Source of the DNA: Kitasatospora sp. GP82
GTDB lineage: Bacteria; Actinomycetota; Actinomycetes; Streptomycetales; Streptomycetaceae
NCBI RefSeq assembly: GCF_029892105.1
Contig: NZ_JARZAJ010000012.1
Coordinates: forward strand, 62,001-126,000
Direction of reading: 5' to 3'
DNA length: 64,000 nt
Notes under the pieces: generated by a model
What the model saw: the letters and a program-made list of their open reading frames with translations, nothing else
Database searches by the model: none
What the model was told of the DNA's origin: nothing
Shown: positions 1-10,068 of the stretch, one piece after another
Numbering within the stretch: position 1 is the first letter of the stretch
Layout: each line of letters starts with the position of its first letter
Program-made: the position numbers and the translations under genes

Positions 1-534
1 TTCGTCCGGGGGCAGGCCGACGTGGCGGTGACCCCCGGCACGGTGCAGTCGATCCGGCTGCTGCCCGAGGAGCCGCCGGCCGTACCGGAGGCGGTGACGG
101 CGGTGCTGGAGGCGGACTGGGTGGTGCTCGGGCCGGGGTCCTGGTTCACCAGCGTGCTGCCGCACCTGCTGGTCCCCGAGCTGGCCAAGGCGCTCACCGA
201 GACCCGGGCGCGTCGCCTGCTGACCCTCAACCTGGCCCCGCAGCCGGGCGAGACCGAGGGCTTCACCCCGCAGCGCCACCTGGAGGTGATCGCCGACCAC
301 GCCCCCGATCTGGCGGTGGATGCGATCCTGGTGGACGAGCGGGCGGTCACCGGCGGCGCCTTCGGCGTGGCCGACCTGGAGGGCCTGGAGAAGGCCGCCG
401 AGCGGATGGGCGCCGCCCTGGTGCTCGGCCGGGTGGCGCGCACCGACGGCACGCCGCGACACGACCCGGAGCTCTTGGCGGCTGCGTACGACCGGATTTT
501 CCGGACACATGGAAGGATCGGCCCATGGCGATGA
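1..534 (+). CDS. yvcK: YvcK/CofD-like gluconeogenesis factor, 3' part
   Basis: The frame is already open at base 1, so the N-terminal part lies outside the window; 177 residues of the C-terminal part are visible. The segment [22 protein letters not shown] is the family's hallmark [12 protein letters not shown] loop (written here in parts: [16 protein letters not shown]), which in relatives binds UDP-sugar or a similar nucleotide ligand. YvcK proteins act in the cytoplasm and adjust carbon metabolism and cell-wall growth on gluconeogenic carbon. The stop overlaps the whiA start by 10 bases, indicating translational coupling. The rapZ-yvcK-whiA order is a conserved actinobacterial and firmicute arrangement. 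Family assignment is firm; the precise role in this strain is inferred. Confidence 0.85.
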   Translation, partial: FVRGQADVAVTPGTVQSIRLLPEEPPAVPEAVTAVLEADWVVLGPGSWFTSVLPHLLVPELAKALTETRARRLLTLNLAPQPGETEGFTPQRHLEVIADHAPDLAVDAILVDERAVTGGAFGVADLEGLEKAAERMGAALVLGRVARTDGTPRHDPELLAAAYDRIFRTHGRIGPWR

Positions 535-1505
535 CGGCAGCGGTGAAGGACGAAATCAGCCGGCTCCCCGTCACCCGGGCCTGCTGCCGCAAGGCGGAGG
601 TCTCGGCGATCCTGCGATTCGCGGGCGGTCTGCACATTGTGAGCGGCCGGATCGTGATCGAGGCGGAGCTGGACACCGGCATTGCGGCGCGGCGGCTGCG
701 CAAGGACCTGCTGGAGATCTTCGGACACTCCTCGGATCTGGTGGTGATGGCCCCCGGCGGCCTGCGACGCGGCAGCCGGTACGTGGTGCGGGTGGTGAAG
801 GACGGCGAACTGCTGGCCCGGCAGACCGGGCTGGTGGACGGGCGCGGAAGGCCGATCCGGGGTCTTCCCCCGGCGGTGGTCTCCGGGGCGACCTGTGATG
901 CGGAGGCCGCCTGGCGCGGGGCTTTCCTGGCCCACGGCTCGCTGACCGAGCCGGGCAGGTCCTCCTCACTGGAGATCACCTGTCCGGGTTCCGAGGCGGC
1001 GCTGGCCCTGGTCGGCGCGGCCCGGCGGCTCGGTATCCCGGCCAAGGCCCGCGAGGTGCGCGGGGTGGACCGGGTGGTGATCCGGGACGGCGACGCGATC
1101 GGAGCGCTGCTGACCAGGCTGGGTGCGCACGAGTCGGTGCTGGCCTGGGAGGAGCGCCGGATGCGCCGCGAGGTGCGGGCCACCGCCAACCGGCTGGCCA
1201 ACTTCGACGACGCGAACCTGCGCCGCTCGGCCCGCGCGGCGGTCGCGGCCGGTGCCCGGGTGGCCAGGGCGCTGGAGATCCTCGGCGACGAGGTGCCCGA
1301 GCACCTGGCCGCCGCCGGTCAGCTGCGGATGCAGCACAAGCAGGCCTCGCTGGAGGAACTGGGGGCGCTGGCCGACCCGCCGCTGACCAAGGACGCGGTG
1401 GCCGGACGGATCCGCCGTCTGCTGGCGATGGCCGACAAGCGGGCCGCCGAGCTGGGCCTGCCCAGCACCGAGGCCAACCTCACCGACGAGATGGCGCTCA
1501 ACTGA
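525..1505 (+). CDS. whiA: Sporulation transcription factor WhiA
   Basis: 326 residues, the usual length for Streptomyces WhiA. The N-terminal two thirds are the degenerate LAGLIDADG homing-endonuclease-like fold (for example [14 protein letters not shown] near residue 126), and the C-terminal third is the DNA-binding helix-turn-helix ([18 protein letters not shown]). WhiA works with WhiB to switch aerial hyphae from growth to septation and sporulation. The ATG at 525 begins [11 protein letters not shown], as in known orthologues, and overlaps the upstream gene. A strong hairpin follows 70 bases after the stop. The presence of whiA is one of the better pointers to a spore-forming actinomycete. 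Confidence 0.96.
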   Translation: MAMTAAVKDEISRLPVTRACCRKAEVSAILRFAGGLHIVSGRIVIEAELDTGIAARRLRKDLLEIFGHSSDLVVMAPGGLRRGSRYVVRVVKDGELLARQTGLVDGRGRPIRGLPPAVVSGATCDAEAAWRGAFLAHGSLTEPGRSSSLEITCPGSEAALALVGAARRLGIPAKAREVRGVDRVVIRDGDAIGALLTRLGAHESVLAWEERRMRREVRATANRLANFDDANLRRSARAAVAAGARVARALEILGDEVPEHLAAAGQLRMQHKQASLEELGALADPPLTKDAVAGRIRRLLAMADKRAAELGLPSTEANLTDEMALN

Positions 1506-1535
1506 CCGGTACCCAGCTGACCGGGGTCCGACTGA

Positions 1536-2876
<1,341 letters not shown>

Positions 2877-2904
2877 CCAGCGGGAGCTGACATGAGGTAA
2901 GTGG

Positions 2905-2940
2905 CAGGGCCCGGAAGGCACTTGAGCCGTCCGGGCTCTG
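2905..2940 (+). terminator. Hairpin between gap and pgk
   Basis: CAGGGCCCGGA at 2905-2915 pairs with TCCGGGCTCTG at 2930-2940 (11 bp including one G-T pair, 14-base loop). It lies 28 bases after the gap stop and probably terminates or attenuates gap transcription before pgk. Confidence 0.6.
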
Positions 2941-3040
2941 TCCCTTGTCCAACACGTGTCTCTGCGCACCCTCACTCTTTCTTGGCGGCCCGGTGCCGTG
3001 CCGCCGCCGGGCGTTACCTTCTCCCCAGGAGACCCGAACC

Positions 3041-4246
3041 GTGAAGACCATCGAAGACCTGGACGTCGCCGGTAAGCGTGTGTTCGTCCGCGCCGACCTC
3101 AACGTGCCGCTGTCGGACGGCAGGATCACCGACGACGGCCGGATCCGCGCCGTCGCCCCGACCATCGCCAAGCTGGTGCAGCGCGGCGCTCGCGTGGTCG
3201 TCGCGTCGCACCTGGGCCGCCCGAAGGGCGAGCCCGACCCGCAGTTCTCCCTCGCCCCGGTCGCCGTGCGCCTGGGTGAGGTGCTCGGCCAGTCCGTCTC
3301 GTTCGCCACCGACACCGTCGGCGAGAGCGCGAAGGCCACCGTCGCCGCCCTGGCCGACGGCGAGGTCACGCTGCTTGAGAACCTGCGCTTCAACGCGGGC
3401 GAGACCAGCAAGGACGACGCCGAGCGCGGCACCTTCGCCGACCGGCTCGCCGCCCTGGCGGACCTCTACGTCGGCGACGGCTTCGGTGCGGTGCACCGCA
3501 AGCACGCCTCGGTCTACGACCTGCCGGCCCGGCTGCCGCACGCCGTCGGCGACCTGATCGCCACCGAGGTGGCCGTGCTCAAGCGCCTCACCGAGGACGT
3601 CGCCCGCCCGTATGCGGTGGTCCTCGGCGGTGCCAAGGTCTCCGACAAGCTCGGTGTGATCGACAGCCTGCTGGGCAAGGCCGACCGGATCCTGATCGGT
3701 GGCGGCATGGCGTACACCTTCCTCGCGGCCAAGGGCTACGAGGTCGGCATCTCGCTGCTGCAGAAGGACCAGATCGACAACGTCAAGGCGTACATGAAGC
3801 GGGCGGAGGAGAGCGGCGTCGAGTTCGTCCTGCCGGTCGACATCTGCGTCTCCGCGCACTTCCCCGACACCAAGACCCACGCCCCGGTGCCGGACTTCGA
3901 GATCGTCGACGCCGACAAGATCCCCGCGATCAAGGAGGGCCTGGACATCGGCCCGAAGACGCGGGAGCTGTTCGCCTCGAAGCTGGCCGACGCCGCCACG
4001 GTGTTCTGGAACGGCCCGGTGGGCGTCTTCGAGCACCCGACCTTCGCCGAGGGCTGCAAGGCCGTCGCGCAGGCGCTGCTGGACAGTGACGCGTTCACCG
4101 TGGTCGGCGGCGGCGACTCCGCCGCGGCCGTTCGCATCCTGGGCTTCGACGAGACGAAGTTCGGGCACATCTCGACCGGCGGTGGCGCAAGCCTCGAGTA
4201 CCTGGAGGGCAAGACCCTTCCCGGTCTCGCCGCCCTGGAAGGCTGA
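3041..4246 (+). CDS. pgk: Phosphoglycerate kinase
   Basis: 401 residues; transfers phosphate from 1,3-bisphosphoglycerate to ADP. The substrate loop VRADLNVPL occurs near residue 20, [11 protein letters not shown] near residue 60, and the nucleotide-binding GGGDSAAAV near residue 355. The GTG at 3041 is selected because AGGAGA lies 8 bases before it and the product then starts with [13 protein letters not shown], as in relatives; the open frame continues upstream without family similarity. The stop is only 4 bases from the tpiA ATG, so pgk and tpiA are one transcription unit. Confidence 0.97.
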   Translation: MKTIEDLDVAGKRVFVRADLNVPLSDGRITDDGRIRAVAPTIAKLVQRGARVVVASHLGRPKGEPDPQFSLAPVAVRLGEVLGQSVSFATDTVGESAKATVAALADGEVTLLENLRFNAGETSKDDAERGTFADRLAALADLYVGDGFGAVHRKHASVYDLPARLPHAVGDLIATEVAVLKRLTEDVARPYAVVLGGAKVSDKLGVIDSLLGKADRILIGGGMAYTFLAAKGYEVGISLLQKDQIDNVKAYMKRAEESGVEFVLPVDICVSAHFPDTKTHAPVPDFEIVDADKIPAIKEGLDIGPKTRELFASKLADAATVFWNGPVGVFEHPTFAEGCKAVAQALLDSDAFTVVGGGDSAAAVRILGFDETKFGHISTGGGASLEYLEGKTLPGLAALEG

Positions 4247-4250
4247 TCGT

Positions 4251-5036
4251 ATGACTGAGCGCCTCCCGCTGATGGCGGGCAACTGGAAGATGAACCTCAA
4301 CCACCTCGAGGCCATCGCCCACACCCAGAAGCTGGCCTTCGCGCTGGCCGACAAGGACTACGAGGCGGTCGAGGTGGCGGTCCTGCCGCCGTTCACCGAC
4401 CTGCGCTCGGTGCAGACCCTGGTCGACGGCGACAAGCTGAAGATCAAGTACGGCGCCCAGGACCTCTCGGCGCACGAATCCGGTGCCTACACCGGTGAGA
4501 TCTCCGGCTCGATGCTCGCCAAGCTGAAGTGCACCTATGTGGCCATCGGCCACTCGGAGCGCCGCCAGTACCACGGTGAGAACGAGGAGATCGTCAACGC
4601 CAAGGTCAAGGCCGCCTACCGCAACGGCCTGCTGCCGATCCTGTGCATCGGCGAGCCGCTGGAGATCCGAAAGGCCGGCACCCACGTCGAGTACACCCTG
4701 GCGCAGCTGGACGGCGCGCTGGCGGACATCCCGGCGGACCAGGCCGAGCAGATCGTCGTCGCGTACGAGCCGGTCTGGGCGATCGGCACCGGCGAGGTGG
4801 CGACTCCCGAGGACGCCCAGGAGGTCTGCGCGGCGATCCGGGTACGCCTGGCCGAGCTGTACGGCGCCGAGCTGGCCGACAAGGTCCGCATCCTGTACGG
4901 CGGTTCGGTGAAGTCCTCCAGCGCGGCCGGTCTGATGGCCAAGGCGGACATCGACGGCGCGCTGATCGGCGGCGCTTCGCTCGACGCCGACGAGTTCGTC
5001 AAGATCGTGCGCTACCGCGAGCAGGCAGTAGGCTAA
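4251..5036 (+). CDS. tpiA: Triose-phosphate isomerase
   Basis: 261 residues; interconverts dihydroxyacetone phosphate and glyceraldehyde-3-phosphate. The whole active site is visible: NWKMN with Lys13, IGHSERR with His101, the catalytic base Glu173 in [11 protein letters not shown], and the phosphate loop YGGSVKSS. The ATG at 4251 follows the pgk stop by 4 bases and gives the canonical N-terminus. A long hairpin 25 bases downstream ends the unit before secG. Confidence 0.97.
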   Translation: MTERLPLMAGNWKMNLNHLEAIAHTQKLAFALADKDYEAVEVAVLPPFTDLRSVQTLVDGDKLKIKYGAQDLSAHESGAYTGEISGSMLAKLKCTYVAIGHSERRQYHGENEEIVNAKVKAAYRNGLLPILCIGEPLEIRKAGTHVEYTLAQLDGALADIPADQAEQIVVAYEPVWAIGTGEVATPEDAQEVCAAIRVRLAELYGAELADKVRILYGGSVKSSSAAGLMAKADIDGALIGGASLDADEFVKIVRYREQAVG

Positions 5037-5060
5037 CGCCGCCGCAGCAACGTAGGCTTT

Positions 5061-5090
5061 GGGGCCGGACCGCATCGGCGGCCCGGCCCC
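5061..5090 (+). terminator. Hairpin terminator after tpiA
   Basis: GGGGCCGG (5061-5068) pairs with CCGGCCCC (5083-5090), with a further CCGC/GCGG inner stem and an ATCG loop. It separates the glycolytic unit from secG. Confidence 0.75.
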
Positions 5091-5123
5091 TTCGCCGAAG
5101 ATACGTAGAGAGTTGGTCCCGTC

Positions 5124-5360
5124 GTGGTTCTCGGGTTCTCGATTGCCCTGATCATCTTCAGTCTGTTGATGGTCCTCCTGGTGCTGCTGCACAAGGGGAA
5201 GGGCGGCGGCCTGTCCGACATGTTCGGCGGTGGCGCGATGTCGGCCGGTGGCGGCTCCGCAGTGGCCGAGCGCAACCTCGACCGCATCACCATCATCGTG
5301 GGCATCGGATGGTTCGCCTGCATCGTGGTGCTCGGCCTGCTGCTCAAGTACAAGGGCTGA
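5124..5360 (+). CDS. secG: Preprotein translocase subunit SecG
   Basis: 78 residues with the SecG layout: a first membrane helix (residues 1-23, LGFSIALIIFSLLMVLLVLL), a short loop with the family signature HKGKGGGLSDMFGGG, and a second helix near residues 53-74. SecG assists SecYEA-driven export across the cytoplasmic membrane. The GTG at 5124 gives the usual N-terminus. Position right after tpiA is the normal actinobacterial location. Confidence 0.93.
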   Translation: MVLGFSIALIIFSLLMVLLVLLHKGKGGGLSDMFGGGAMSAGGGSAVAERNLDRITIIVGIGWFACIVVLGLLLKYKG

Positions 5361-5563
5361 CAACCGAATCACGGCCTGTCGGCTGCCCGTCCCCGGATCC
5401 GGGCGAGTGGGCCGAGGATCTGACGGTGCGTCTCTCGGGCGCTTATGCTGGAATGCGCCCGGAGGCGGTGGTGGCAGATCCTTAACTCCCGCTTACACTG
5501 GGACGACTTCGCCACCGTCCGCAGATAGCGGCGGGCGGCAGTGGATACGCAGGGAGTCAGACC

Positions 5564-5899
5564 GTGGCAAGTGGCAACGCCATTCGTGGCAGCAGAGTAG
5601 GCGCCGGCCCGATGGGCGAGGCGGAGCGCGGCGAGTCCGCCCCCCGTAACCGGATCTCCTTCTGGTGCGCCAACAAGCACGAGACGCGCCCCAGCTTCGC
5701 GGCCGAGGCTGCGATCCCGGACACCTGGGACTGCCCGCGCTGCGGCTTCCCGGCCGGCCAGGACGAGCACAACCCGCCGGCGCCCTCGCGCAACGAGCCG
5801 TACAAGACGCACCTCGCGTATGTCCGCGAGCGCCGTACCGACGCGGACGGCGAGGCCATCCTGGCCGAGGCGCTCGCCAAGCTGCGCGGCGAGATCTGA
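5564..5899 (+). CDS. rbpA: RbpA-family RNA polymerase-binding protein
   Basis: 111 residues. The N-terminal tail keeps the RGSRVG core of RbpA, followed by a small zinc-ribbon-like unit (WCANKH and WDCPRCGFP supply Cys/His ligands) and a C-terminal helix starting THLAYVRERR that resembles the RbpA sigma-interacting helix. RbpA binds the RNA polymerase beta subunit and the principal sigma factor and stabilises open complexes. This gene is divergent from canonical RbpA (which lacks the PMGEAERGESAPR segment), so it may be a paralogue rather than the main RbpA; the symbol is used at family level. The GTG at 5564 fits relatives. A possible promoter is CTGACG/TATGCT at about 5420-5449, and a strong terminator follows. 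Confidence 0.75.
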   Translation: MASGNAIRGSRVGAGPMGEAERGESAPRNRISFWCANKHETRPSFAAEAAIPDTWDCPRCGFPAGQDEHNPPAPSRNEPYKTHLAYVRERRTDADGEAILAEALAKLRGEI

Positions 5900-5920
5900 G
5901 TACGCGTCACCGTAGTACCT

Positions 5921-5948
5921 GGGCTGGGCCATTGGCCCGGCCCTTTTT
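5921..5948 (+). terminator. Intrinsic terminator after the RbpA-family gene
   Basis: GGGCTGGGCC and GGCCCGGCCC form a 10-bp stem with a 3-base loop followed by five T residues, a textbook intrinsic terminator and the only one in this part of the window with a T-run. Confidence 0.9.
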
Positions 5949-6021
5949 CCTTTGCCTTTTTCCTTCCCCGCGAGCGCACCTCACGAGCCCCGTCGTCGAC
6001 TCGGGTTGACGGTGGGGCTCT

Positions 6022-6067
6022 CTTGCACCACCATTCCACTAATCAACTAGTGGAATGGTGGTGCAAG
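6022..6067. promoter_or_regulatory. Perfect 20-bp inverted repeat over the GntR start
   Basis: The arms 6022-6041 (CTTGCACCACC...) and 6048-6067 are exact reverse complements around a 6-base loop ATCAAC. The inner part reads TTCCACTA-N6-TAGTGGAA, an operator-like dyad. The right arm contains the possible ATG start at 6055 and ends at the GTG at 6067. It is placed like the TTCCTAG-N10-CTAGGAA dyad of the paralogous cassette at 45427-45450, so autorepression by the downstream GntR regulator is the likely function; an RNA hairpin masking the start is the alternative. Confidence 0.7.
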
Positions 6068-6489
6068 TGGTCGACTATCGCATCGACCGGCGAAGTGGTG
6101 TCGCCACCTACCTCCAGATCGTGCAGCAGACCAAGCAGGCCCTCAGGCTCGGCCTGCTGGTGCCGGGGGACCGGCTGCCGACTGCCAGACAGGTGGTGGA
6201 AGCCACCGCCATCAACCCGAACACGGTGCTGAAGGCGTACCGGGAGCTGGAGCGCGAGGGCCTGGTCGCGCCCCGCCCCGGCCTCGGCACCTTCGTCCTG
6301 CGGACACTGGCCCGCGAGGAAGCGGCGCCCGACTCCCCGCTGCGCACGGAACTGGCGGCCTGGGCCGCCAGGGCCCGGCGGGCCGGGCTGGACCGGGACG
6401 ACATCGCCGCCCTGGTCACCGCCGTGGTCGACGAGGAGTTAAGGGCCCGTCCGGGGGGCGCGGCCGAGAGGGACAAGGGGAACCGATGA
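6067..6489 (+). CDS. GntR-family (YtrA-type) transcriptional regulator
   Basis: 140 residues: a winged helix with the GntR signature (AINPNTVLKAYRELEREGLV, about residues 53-72) and the short C-terminal helical tail of the YtrA subfamily, which usually represses an adjacent ABC exporter. The start GTG at 6067 is chosen by alignment to the paralogue at 45471 (VVDYRIDRRSGVA against MIEFHIEARSGVA); ATG 6055 is an alternative four codons upstream. Its stop overlaps the ATPase ATG (ATGA), so regulator, ATPase and permease form one operon. The ligand is unknown. Confidence 0.88.
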   Translation: MVDYRIDRRSGVATYLQIVQQTKQALRLGLLVPGDRLPTARQVVEATAINPNTVLKAYRELEREGLVAPRPGLGTFVLRTLAREEAAPDSPLRTELAAWAARARRAGLDRDDIAALVTAVVDEELRARPGGAAERDKGNR

Positions 6490-7063
6490 CCGAGTTCTAC
6501 ACCGGCGACGGCGACGACCGTGCCGAGACCGGGCCGACCGCCCTGGTGGCCGACGGCCTGGGCAAGCGGTACCGGCGCGGCTGGGCCCTGCGGGACTGCT
6601 CCTTCCGTCTGCCCGCCGGGCGGATCTGCGCCCTGGTCGGCCCCAGCTGACGGCCGAGGCCGCCGAGCGCGGCACCACCGTGCTGATGTCCTCGCATGTG
6701 GTCGCCGAACTGGAGGAAGCCTGTGACTACCTCGTCCTGCTCTCCGAAGGTAGGGTCCTCCTAGCGGGTGACATCGAGGAGATCGTCGACGCTCACCGGA
6801 TCGTCACCAGCGCCGCCCCACAGGGCAGTACGCCCGCCGTACCGGGCCCACCGGCCCAACTCGCCCCACACCTGGTGATCGAGACCCGCCGCACCGGCCG
6901 CCAGATCACCGCCTTGCTCCGCCCCGACGGCCCGCTGCCCGTCGGCTGGCATGCCGAGACTCCCACCCTGGAGGAAGTCCTGCTGGCCCACCTCCGTACC
7001 CCCGGTGCCCCCGCCCTGCTCACCGACGAGGCCCGCCCGGCAGCCCTGGCGGTGTCGGTATGA
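6486..7063 (+). pseudogene. ABC transporter ATPase, inactivated by an internal deletion
   Basis: The first 55 codons give the ABC N-terminus up to ALVGP, exactly where the Walker A loop should begin, and then reach a TGA at about 6648. From about 6650, in another frame, the sequence resumes with the domain's end: LTAEAAERGTTVLMSSH (H-loop region) and SEGRVLLAGDIEEI, running to 7063. Aligned with the intact paralogue at 45857-46753, roughly 130 codons are missing: the rest of Walker A, the Q-loop, the signature motif and Walker B. The remaining product cannot hydrolyse ATP. The downstream part is still free of stops and still overlaps the permease ATG, which argues that the deletion is recent. 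Confidence 0.88.
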
Positions 7064-8046
7064 GCGTCGGCCGGACCACCGCCGTCGAGGGCCGTCCGTG
7101 CCCGCACGGCCTCCGCTGGTTGATGTGGCGTCAACACCGACTGCTGGCCTGGTCCTGGCTGGCCGTGATCGTCCTGGCCGCCGCGGTCTTCCCGTTCCTG
7201 CGCAGCGCGATGGTCGACTACATCGACAGCCACCACATCGCCGGCTGCGCCGGGATATCCCTGGACTCCGAGTGCCAGGGCCAGGGCATGCAGCAGTCGG
7301 TGATGAACTTCCGCGAGCACTACGGACTGCTGCTCAAGGGCATCGGTGCGCTGCTCCTGCTGCTGCCCACAGCGCTCGGAGTCTTCGTGGCCGCCCCGCT
7401 GTTCGCCCGCGAACTGGAGAGCGGCACCTGGCGACTGGTGCTGGCGCAGTCGGTCAGCCGGACCCGCTGGGTGCTCGCCAAGCTCGCCACCGTCGCGCTG
7501 ATCGGGACGCTCGGCTCCGCGGCGCTGATGCTGCTCTACCGCTGGCTCTGGCTGCCCTCCGCCAACGACGTCTCCGGAGTGGCCTGGTCCAGCCGGGCGT
7601 TCATCGTCTCCGGCGGCCCGGTCCTGGTCGCCACCGTCCTGCTGGCGCTGGCGATCGGCGCCACCGTGGGGGCCCTGCTGGGGAGGGTGGTCCCGGCGAT
7701 GGCCGTGACCCTCGGTGTGATGGTGGTGTACCAGTACGCGATCTCCACCGTCCGCCCGTACCTGGTGGGCTGGAAGACCGAGTACGTCTCACGCTCGCAA
7801 CTGCCCAACAACACCTGGGGCTTCGGCCAGGGCTACATGCGCCCGGACGGTACGAAGCTGCCGATGGACGCGTGCCTGCGCCAGCCCGACTATCAGGCCT
7901 GCATGGCCGACGCGAGGGAGTACACCAACCTCCACCACGCCTCCGACTACTGGCCGTTGCAGGGCGTCGAGTCCGGCATCTGCCTCGTCCTGGCCGCCGC
8001 ACTGGTCGTCTTCCTGCTGCTGCGCACCCGCCGCCGCATGGCCTGA
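7060..8046 (+). CDS. ABC transporter permease
   Basis: 328 residues. A short cytoplasmic start (LRWLMWRQHRLLAW) is followed by about six hydrophobic segments (near residues 30-45, 95-120, 145-165, 185-235 and a last one at 300-322) with a large extracytoplasmic loop containing Cys residues between the fifth and sixth. LFARELESGTWRLVLAQSVSRTRW is the conserved cytoplasmic loop of the ABC-2 type (seen as RELESGTWRL). It is paralogous to the permease at 46750. It overlaps the ATPase remnant by four bases; with its own ATPase destroyed it would need another one, possibly the intact copy on the transposon. Confidence 0.8.
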   Translation: MSVGRTTAVEGRPCPHGLRWLMWRQHRLLAWSWLAVIVLAAAVFPFLRSAMVDYIDSHHIAGCAGISLDSECQGQGMQQSVMNFREHYGLLLKGIGALLLLLPTALGVFVAAPLFARELESGTWRLVLAQSVSRTRWVLAKLATVALIGTLGSAALMLLYRWLWLPSANDVSGVAWSSRAFIVSGGPVLVATVLLALAIGATVGALLGRVVPAMAVTLGVMVVYQYAISTVRPYLVGWKTEYVSRSQLPNNTWGFGQGYMRPDGTKLPMDACLRQPDYQACMADAREYTNLHHASDYWPLQGVESGICLVLAAALVVFLLLRTRRRMA

Positions 8047-8070
8047 GCCACCAGGGGCAACGCGAACAGG

Positions 8071-8167
8071 CGGTCAGGGGCGCGGGGCCCTGCTTGATCA
8101 ACTGCGTGCGCGAAACCTTCCGCTGCGCGCACGCAGTTGATCAAGCAGGGCCCCGCGCCCCTGACCG
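8071..8167. terminator. Perfect 42-bp inverted repeat between convergent genes
   Basis: Arms 8071-8112 and 8126-8167 are exact reverse complements around a 13-base loop; each arm contains the self-complementary TTGATCAA. The flanks (CAGGGGCAACG at 8052 and CGTTGCCCTG at 8174) extend the pairing imperfectly. It sits between the convergent permease and pgl and most likely ends transcription from both sides, though it is far longer than needed for that. Confidence 0.75.
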
Positions 8168-8200
8168 GTTAACCGTTGCCCTGAGAAGGGTTGGCTTCGG

Positions 8201-8986
8201 CTAGGCCGGCGGGTACAGGCCGGACGGGATCTTCGCTGCCGCTGCGCGGTCGAGCAGCCACAGGGTGCGGCTGAAGCCACGGGCGGCGGAGGCCGGGGCC
8301 TGGAGTGCCCCGGGGCCCGACAGTGCCAGCGCCACGGCGTCGGCCTTGTCCTCGCCCGCCGCCAGCAGCCAGACCTCGCGGGCCGCCCGGATGGCCGGGA
8401 GGGTGAGCGAGATCCGGGTGGGCGGGGGCTTGGGCGCCCCGCGTACGCCGATCACGGTGAGTTCGGTCTCGCGGACGCCCGGGTGCTCCGGGAACAGCGA
8501 GGCGACATGGGTGTCCGGGCCGACGCCGAGCAGCAGCACGTCGAAGGCCGGGACACCGGCGTGGTCACCGGGACCGGCCGCCTTGGCCAGCTCCTGGGCG
8601 TAGCGGGCGGCGGCGGCCTCCACGTCGGAGCCGTCCACCCCGTCCGAGGCGGGCATCTCGTGCACCCGCGCCGGGTCGACCGGGACGGAGCCGAGCAGTT
8701 CCGCGCGGGCCTGGACGGCGTTCCGCTCCGTGGCCTCGGCCGGGACGAAGCGCTCATCGCCCCACCAGAGGTCCAGGTGCGCCCAGTCCACCGCGTCGCG
8801 CGCCGGGGAGGCGGCGATCGCGGCGAGCAGGGCGTTGCCGTTGCGCCCGCCCGTGAGCACCACCGAAGCGGTGCCACGGGCGGCCTGGGCGTCCACGATC
8901 CGGGTGATGAGCCGGGCTGCGGCCGCCTGGGCCATCAGCTCCTTGTCGCGGTGGACGACCAGCTGCGGCGTGGTGGCCGCGGTCAC
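8201..8986 (-). CDS. pgl: 6-phosphogluconolactonase
   Basis: 261 residues; hydrolyses 6-phosphogluconolactone in the oxidative pentose-phosphate pathway. The family motifs VVLTGGRNGNALL (residues 42-54), DLWWGDERFVP (72-82) and GVGPDTHVASLFPEH (about 154-168) are present. The GTG at 8986 overlaps the opcA stop by four bases and gives the usual TAATTPQLVVH start. It is the last gene of the tkt-tal-zwf-opcA-pgl operon. Confidence 0.95.
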   Translation of the reverse strand: MTAATTPQLVVHRDKELMAQAAAARLITRIVDAQAARGTASVVLTGGRNGNALLAAIAASPARDAVDWAHLDLWWGDERFVPAEATERNAVQARAELLGSVPVDPARVHEMPASDGVDGSDVEAAAARYAQELAKAAGPGDHAGVPAFDVLLLGVGPDTHVASLFPEHPGVRETELTVIGVRGAPKPPPTRISLTLPAIRAAREVWLLAAGEDKADAVALALSGPGALQAPASAARGFSRTLWLLDRAAAAKIPSGLYPPA

Positions 8987-10068
8987 GAGGAGGCCCGCTT
9001 CCTGGGCGCGGCCTTCTTCGCGCCCTTCTCCGCCGCTGCCTCCTCGGCGGCCGGCACCTGGGCGGTCGCCCCGTCCGGGTCGCCCGCGTCCGCCTCGACC
9101 ACCGGGGTGGCCGCAGCGACGGCCGGGTCGGCCTTGGCGTCGGACTCGCGCAGCCGGTCCACCGGGGTGCGGACGGCTGCCGCGTAGATGTCGTCCGGGT
9201 CGAGCCGGCGCAGCTCCTCGGCGATCAGCTCCGAGGTCTCGCGGCGCTTGAGCGCGACCTGGCGGTCCGGCGAGCCGGGCATGGAGAGCGTGCCCATCAG
9301 ACCGTCCGGGCGGTCCAGGACGATCTCGCCGTCCTTGGTCCGCAGGGTGACCGAGGTGATCCCGGGGCCTGAGGTGACCACCCGCTCGACTGGGACGCGC
9401 AGTCGGTTCATCAGCCACAGCCCGAGCAGTTCGACACTCGGGTTGTAGGACTCGCCCTCGACCACGGCGGAGGTGATCTTCACCGGGTGCTGGTCCAGGG
9501 CGGCGGCCAGCATGGAGCGCCAGCCGGTGATCCTGGTCCAGGCGAGGTCGGTGTCGCCCGGGGTGTAGCTCTCGGCCCGCTGGGCGAGCTGGCCGACCGG
9601 GGACTCCGCGGTGACGGCGTCGGTGATCCGGCGCTGGGCGAGCGCGCCCAGCGGGTCCTGTGCCGGGTGCAGCGGGGCGTTGTCCGGCCACCAGACCACC
9701 ACTGGGGCGTCGGGCAGCAGCAGCGGGAGCACCACCGACTGGGCGTGCGCGGCGAGTTCGCCGTGCATGCGCAGGATGACGGTCTCGCCCGAACCGGCGT
9801 CCGAGCCGACCAGGATCTCGGCGTCGAGCCGGGTCTCGGCCCGGGCCCGGGGCGAGCGCCCGGCGCGCTTGATGACCGCCAGGGTGCGGTTGGGGTGCTC
9901 GCGGGAGGCGTCGTTGGCGGCCTTGAGCGCGTCGTACGCGCTGCCCTCGTCGGTGACGATGACGAGGGTGAGCACCATGCCGGCCGCGGCGTTGCCACCG
10001 GCCCGGCGGGCGTCCATCAGCGAAGCGTTGATCTTGCTGGACGTGGTGTTGGTCAGGTCGATCTTCAT
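8983..10068 (-). CDS. opcA: Glucose-6-phosphate dehydrogenase assembly protein OpcA
   Basis: 361 residues. OpcA is required for assembly or redox activation of the Zwf tetramer. The start MKIDLTNTTSSKI and the conserved QSVVLPLLLPDAPVVVWWPD core (about residues 112-131) identify the family. The C-terminus ends in an Ala/Lys/Arg-rich tail (EKGAKKAAPRKR). The ATG at 10068 overlaps the zwf stop (ATGA), and its own stop overlaps pgl, so the three are translationally coupled. Confidence 0.93.
   Translation of the reverse strand: MKIDLTNTTSSKINASLMDARRAGGNAAAGMVLTLVIVTDEGSAYDALKAANDASREHPNRTLAVIKRAGRSPRARAETRLDAEILVGSDAGSGETVILRMHGELAAHAQSVVLPLLLPDAPVVVWWPDNAPLHPAQDPLGALAQRRITDAVTAESPVGQLAQRAESYTPGDTDLAWTRITGWRSMLAAALDQHPVKITSAVVEGESYNPSVELLGLWLMNRLRVPVERVVTSGPGITSVTLRTKDGEIVLDRPDGLMGTLSMPGSPDRQVALKRRETSELIAEELRRLDPDDIYAAAVRTPVDRLRESDAKADPAVAAATPVVEADAGDPDGATAQVPAAEEAAAEKGAKKAAPRKRASS

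Noticed and set aside
5450..5480. GGAAT as a SigR-type -35 for the RbpA-family gene
   Set aside because: No GTT occurs at the required spacing, so the oxidative-stress sigma assignment is not supported.
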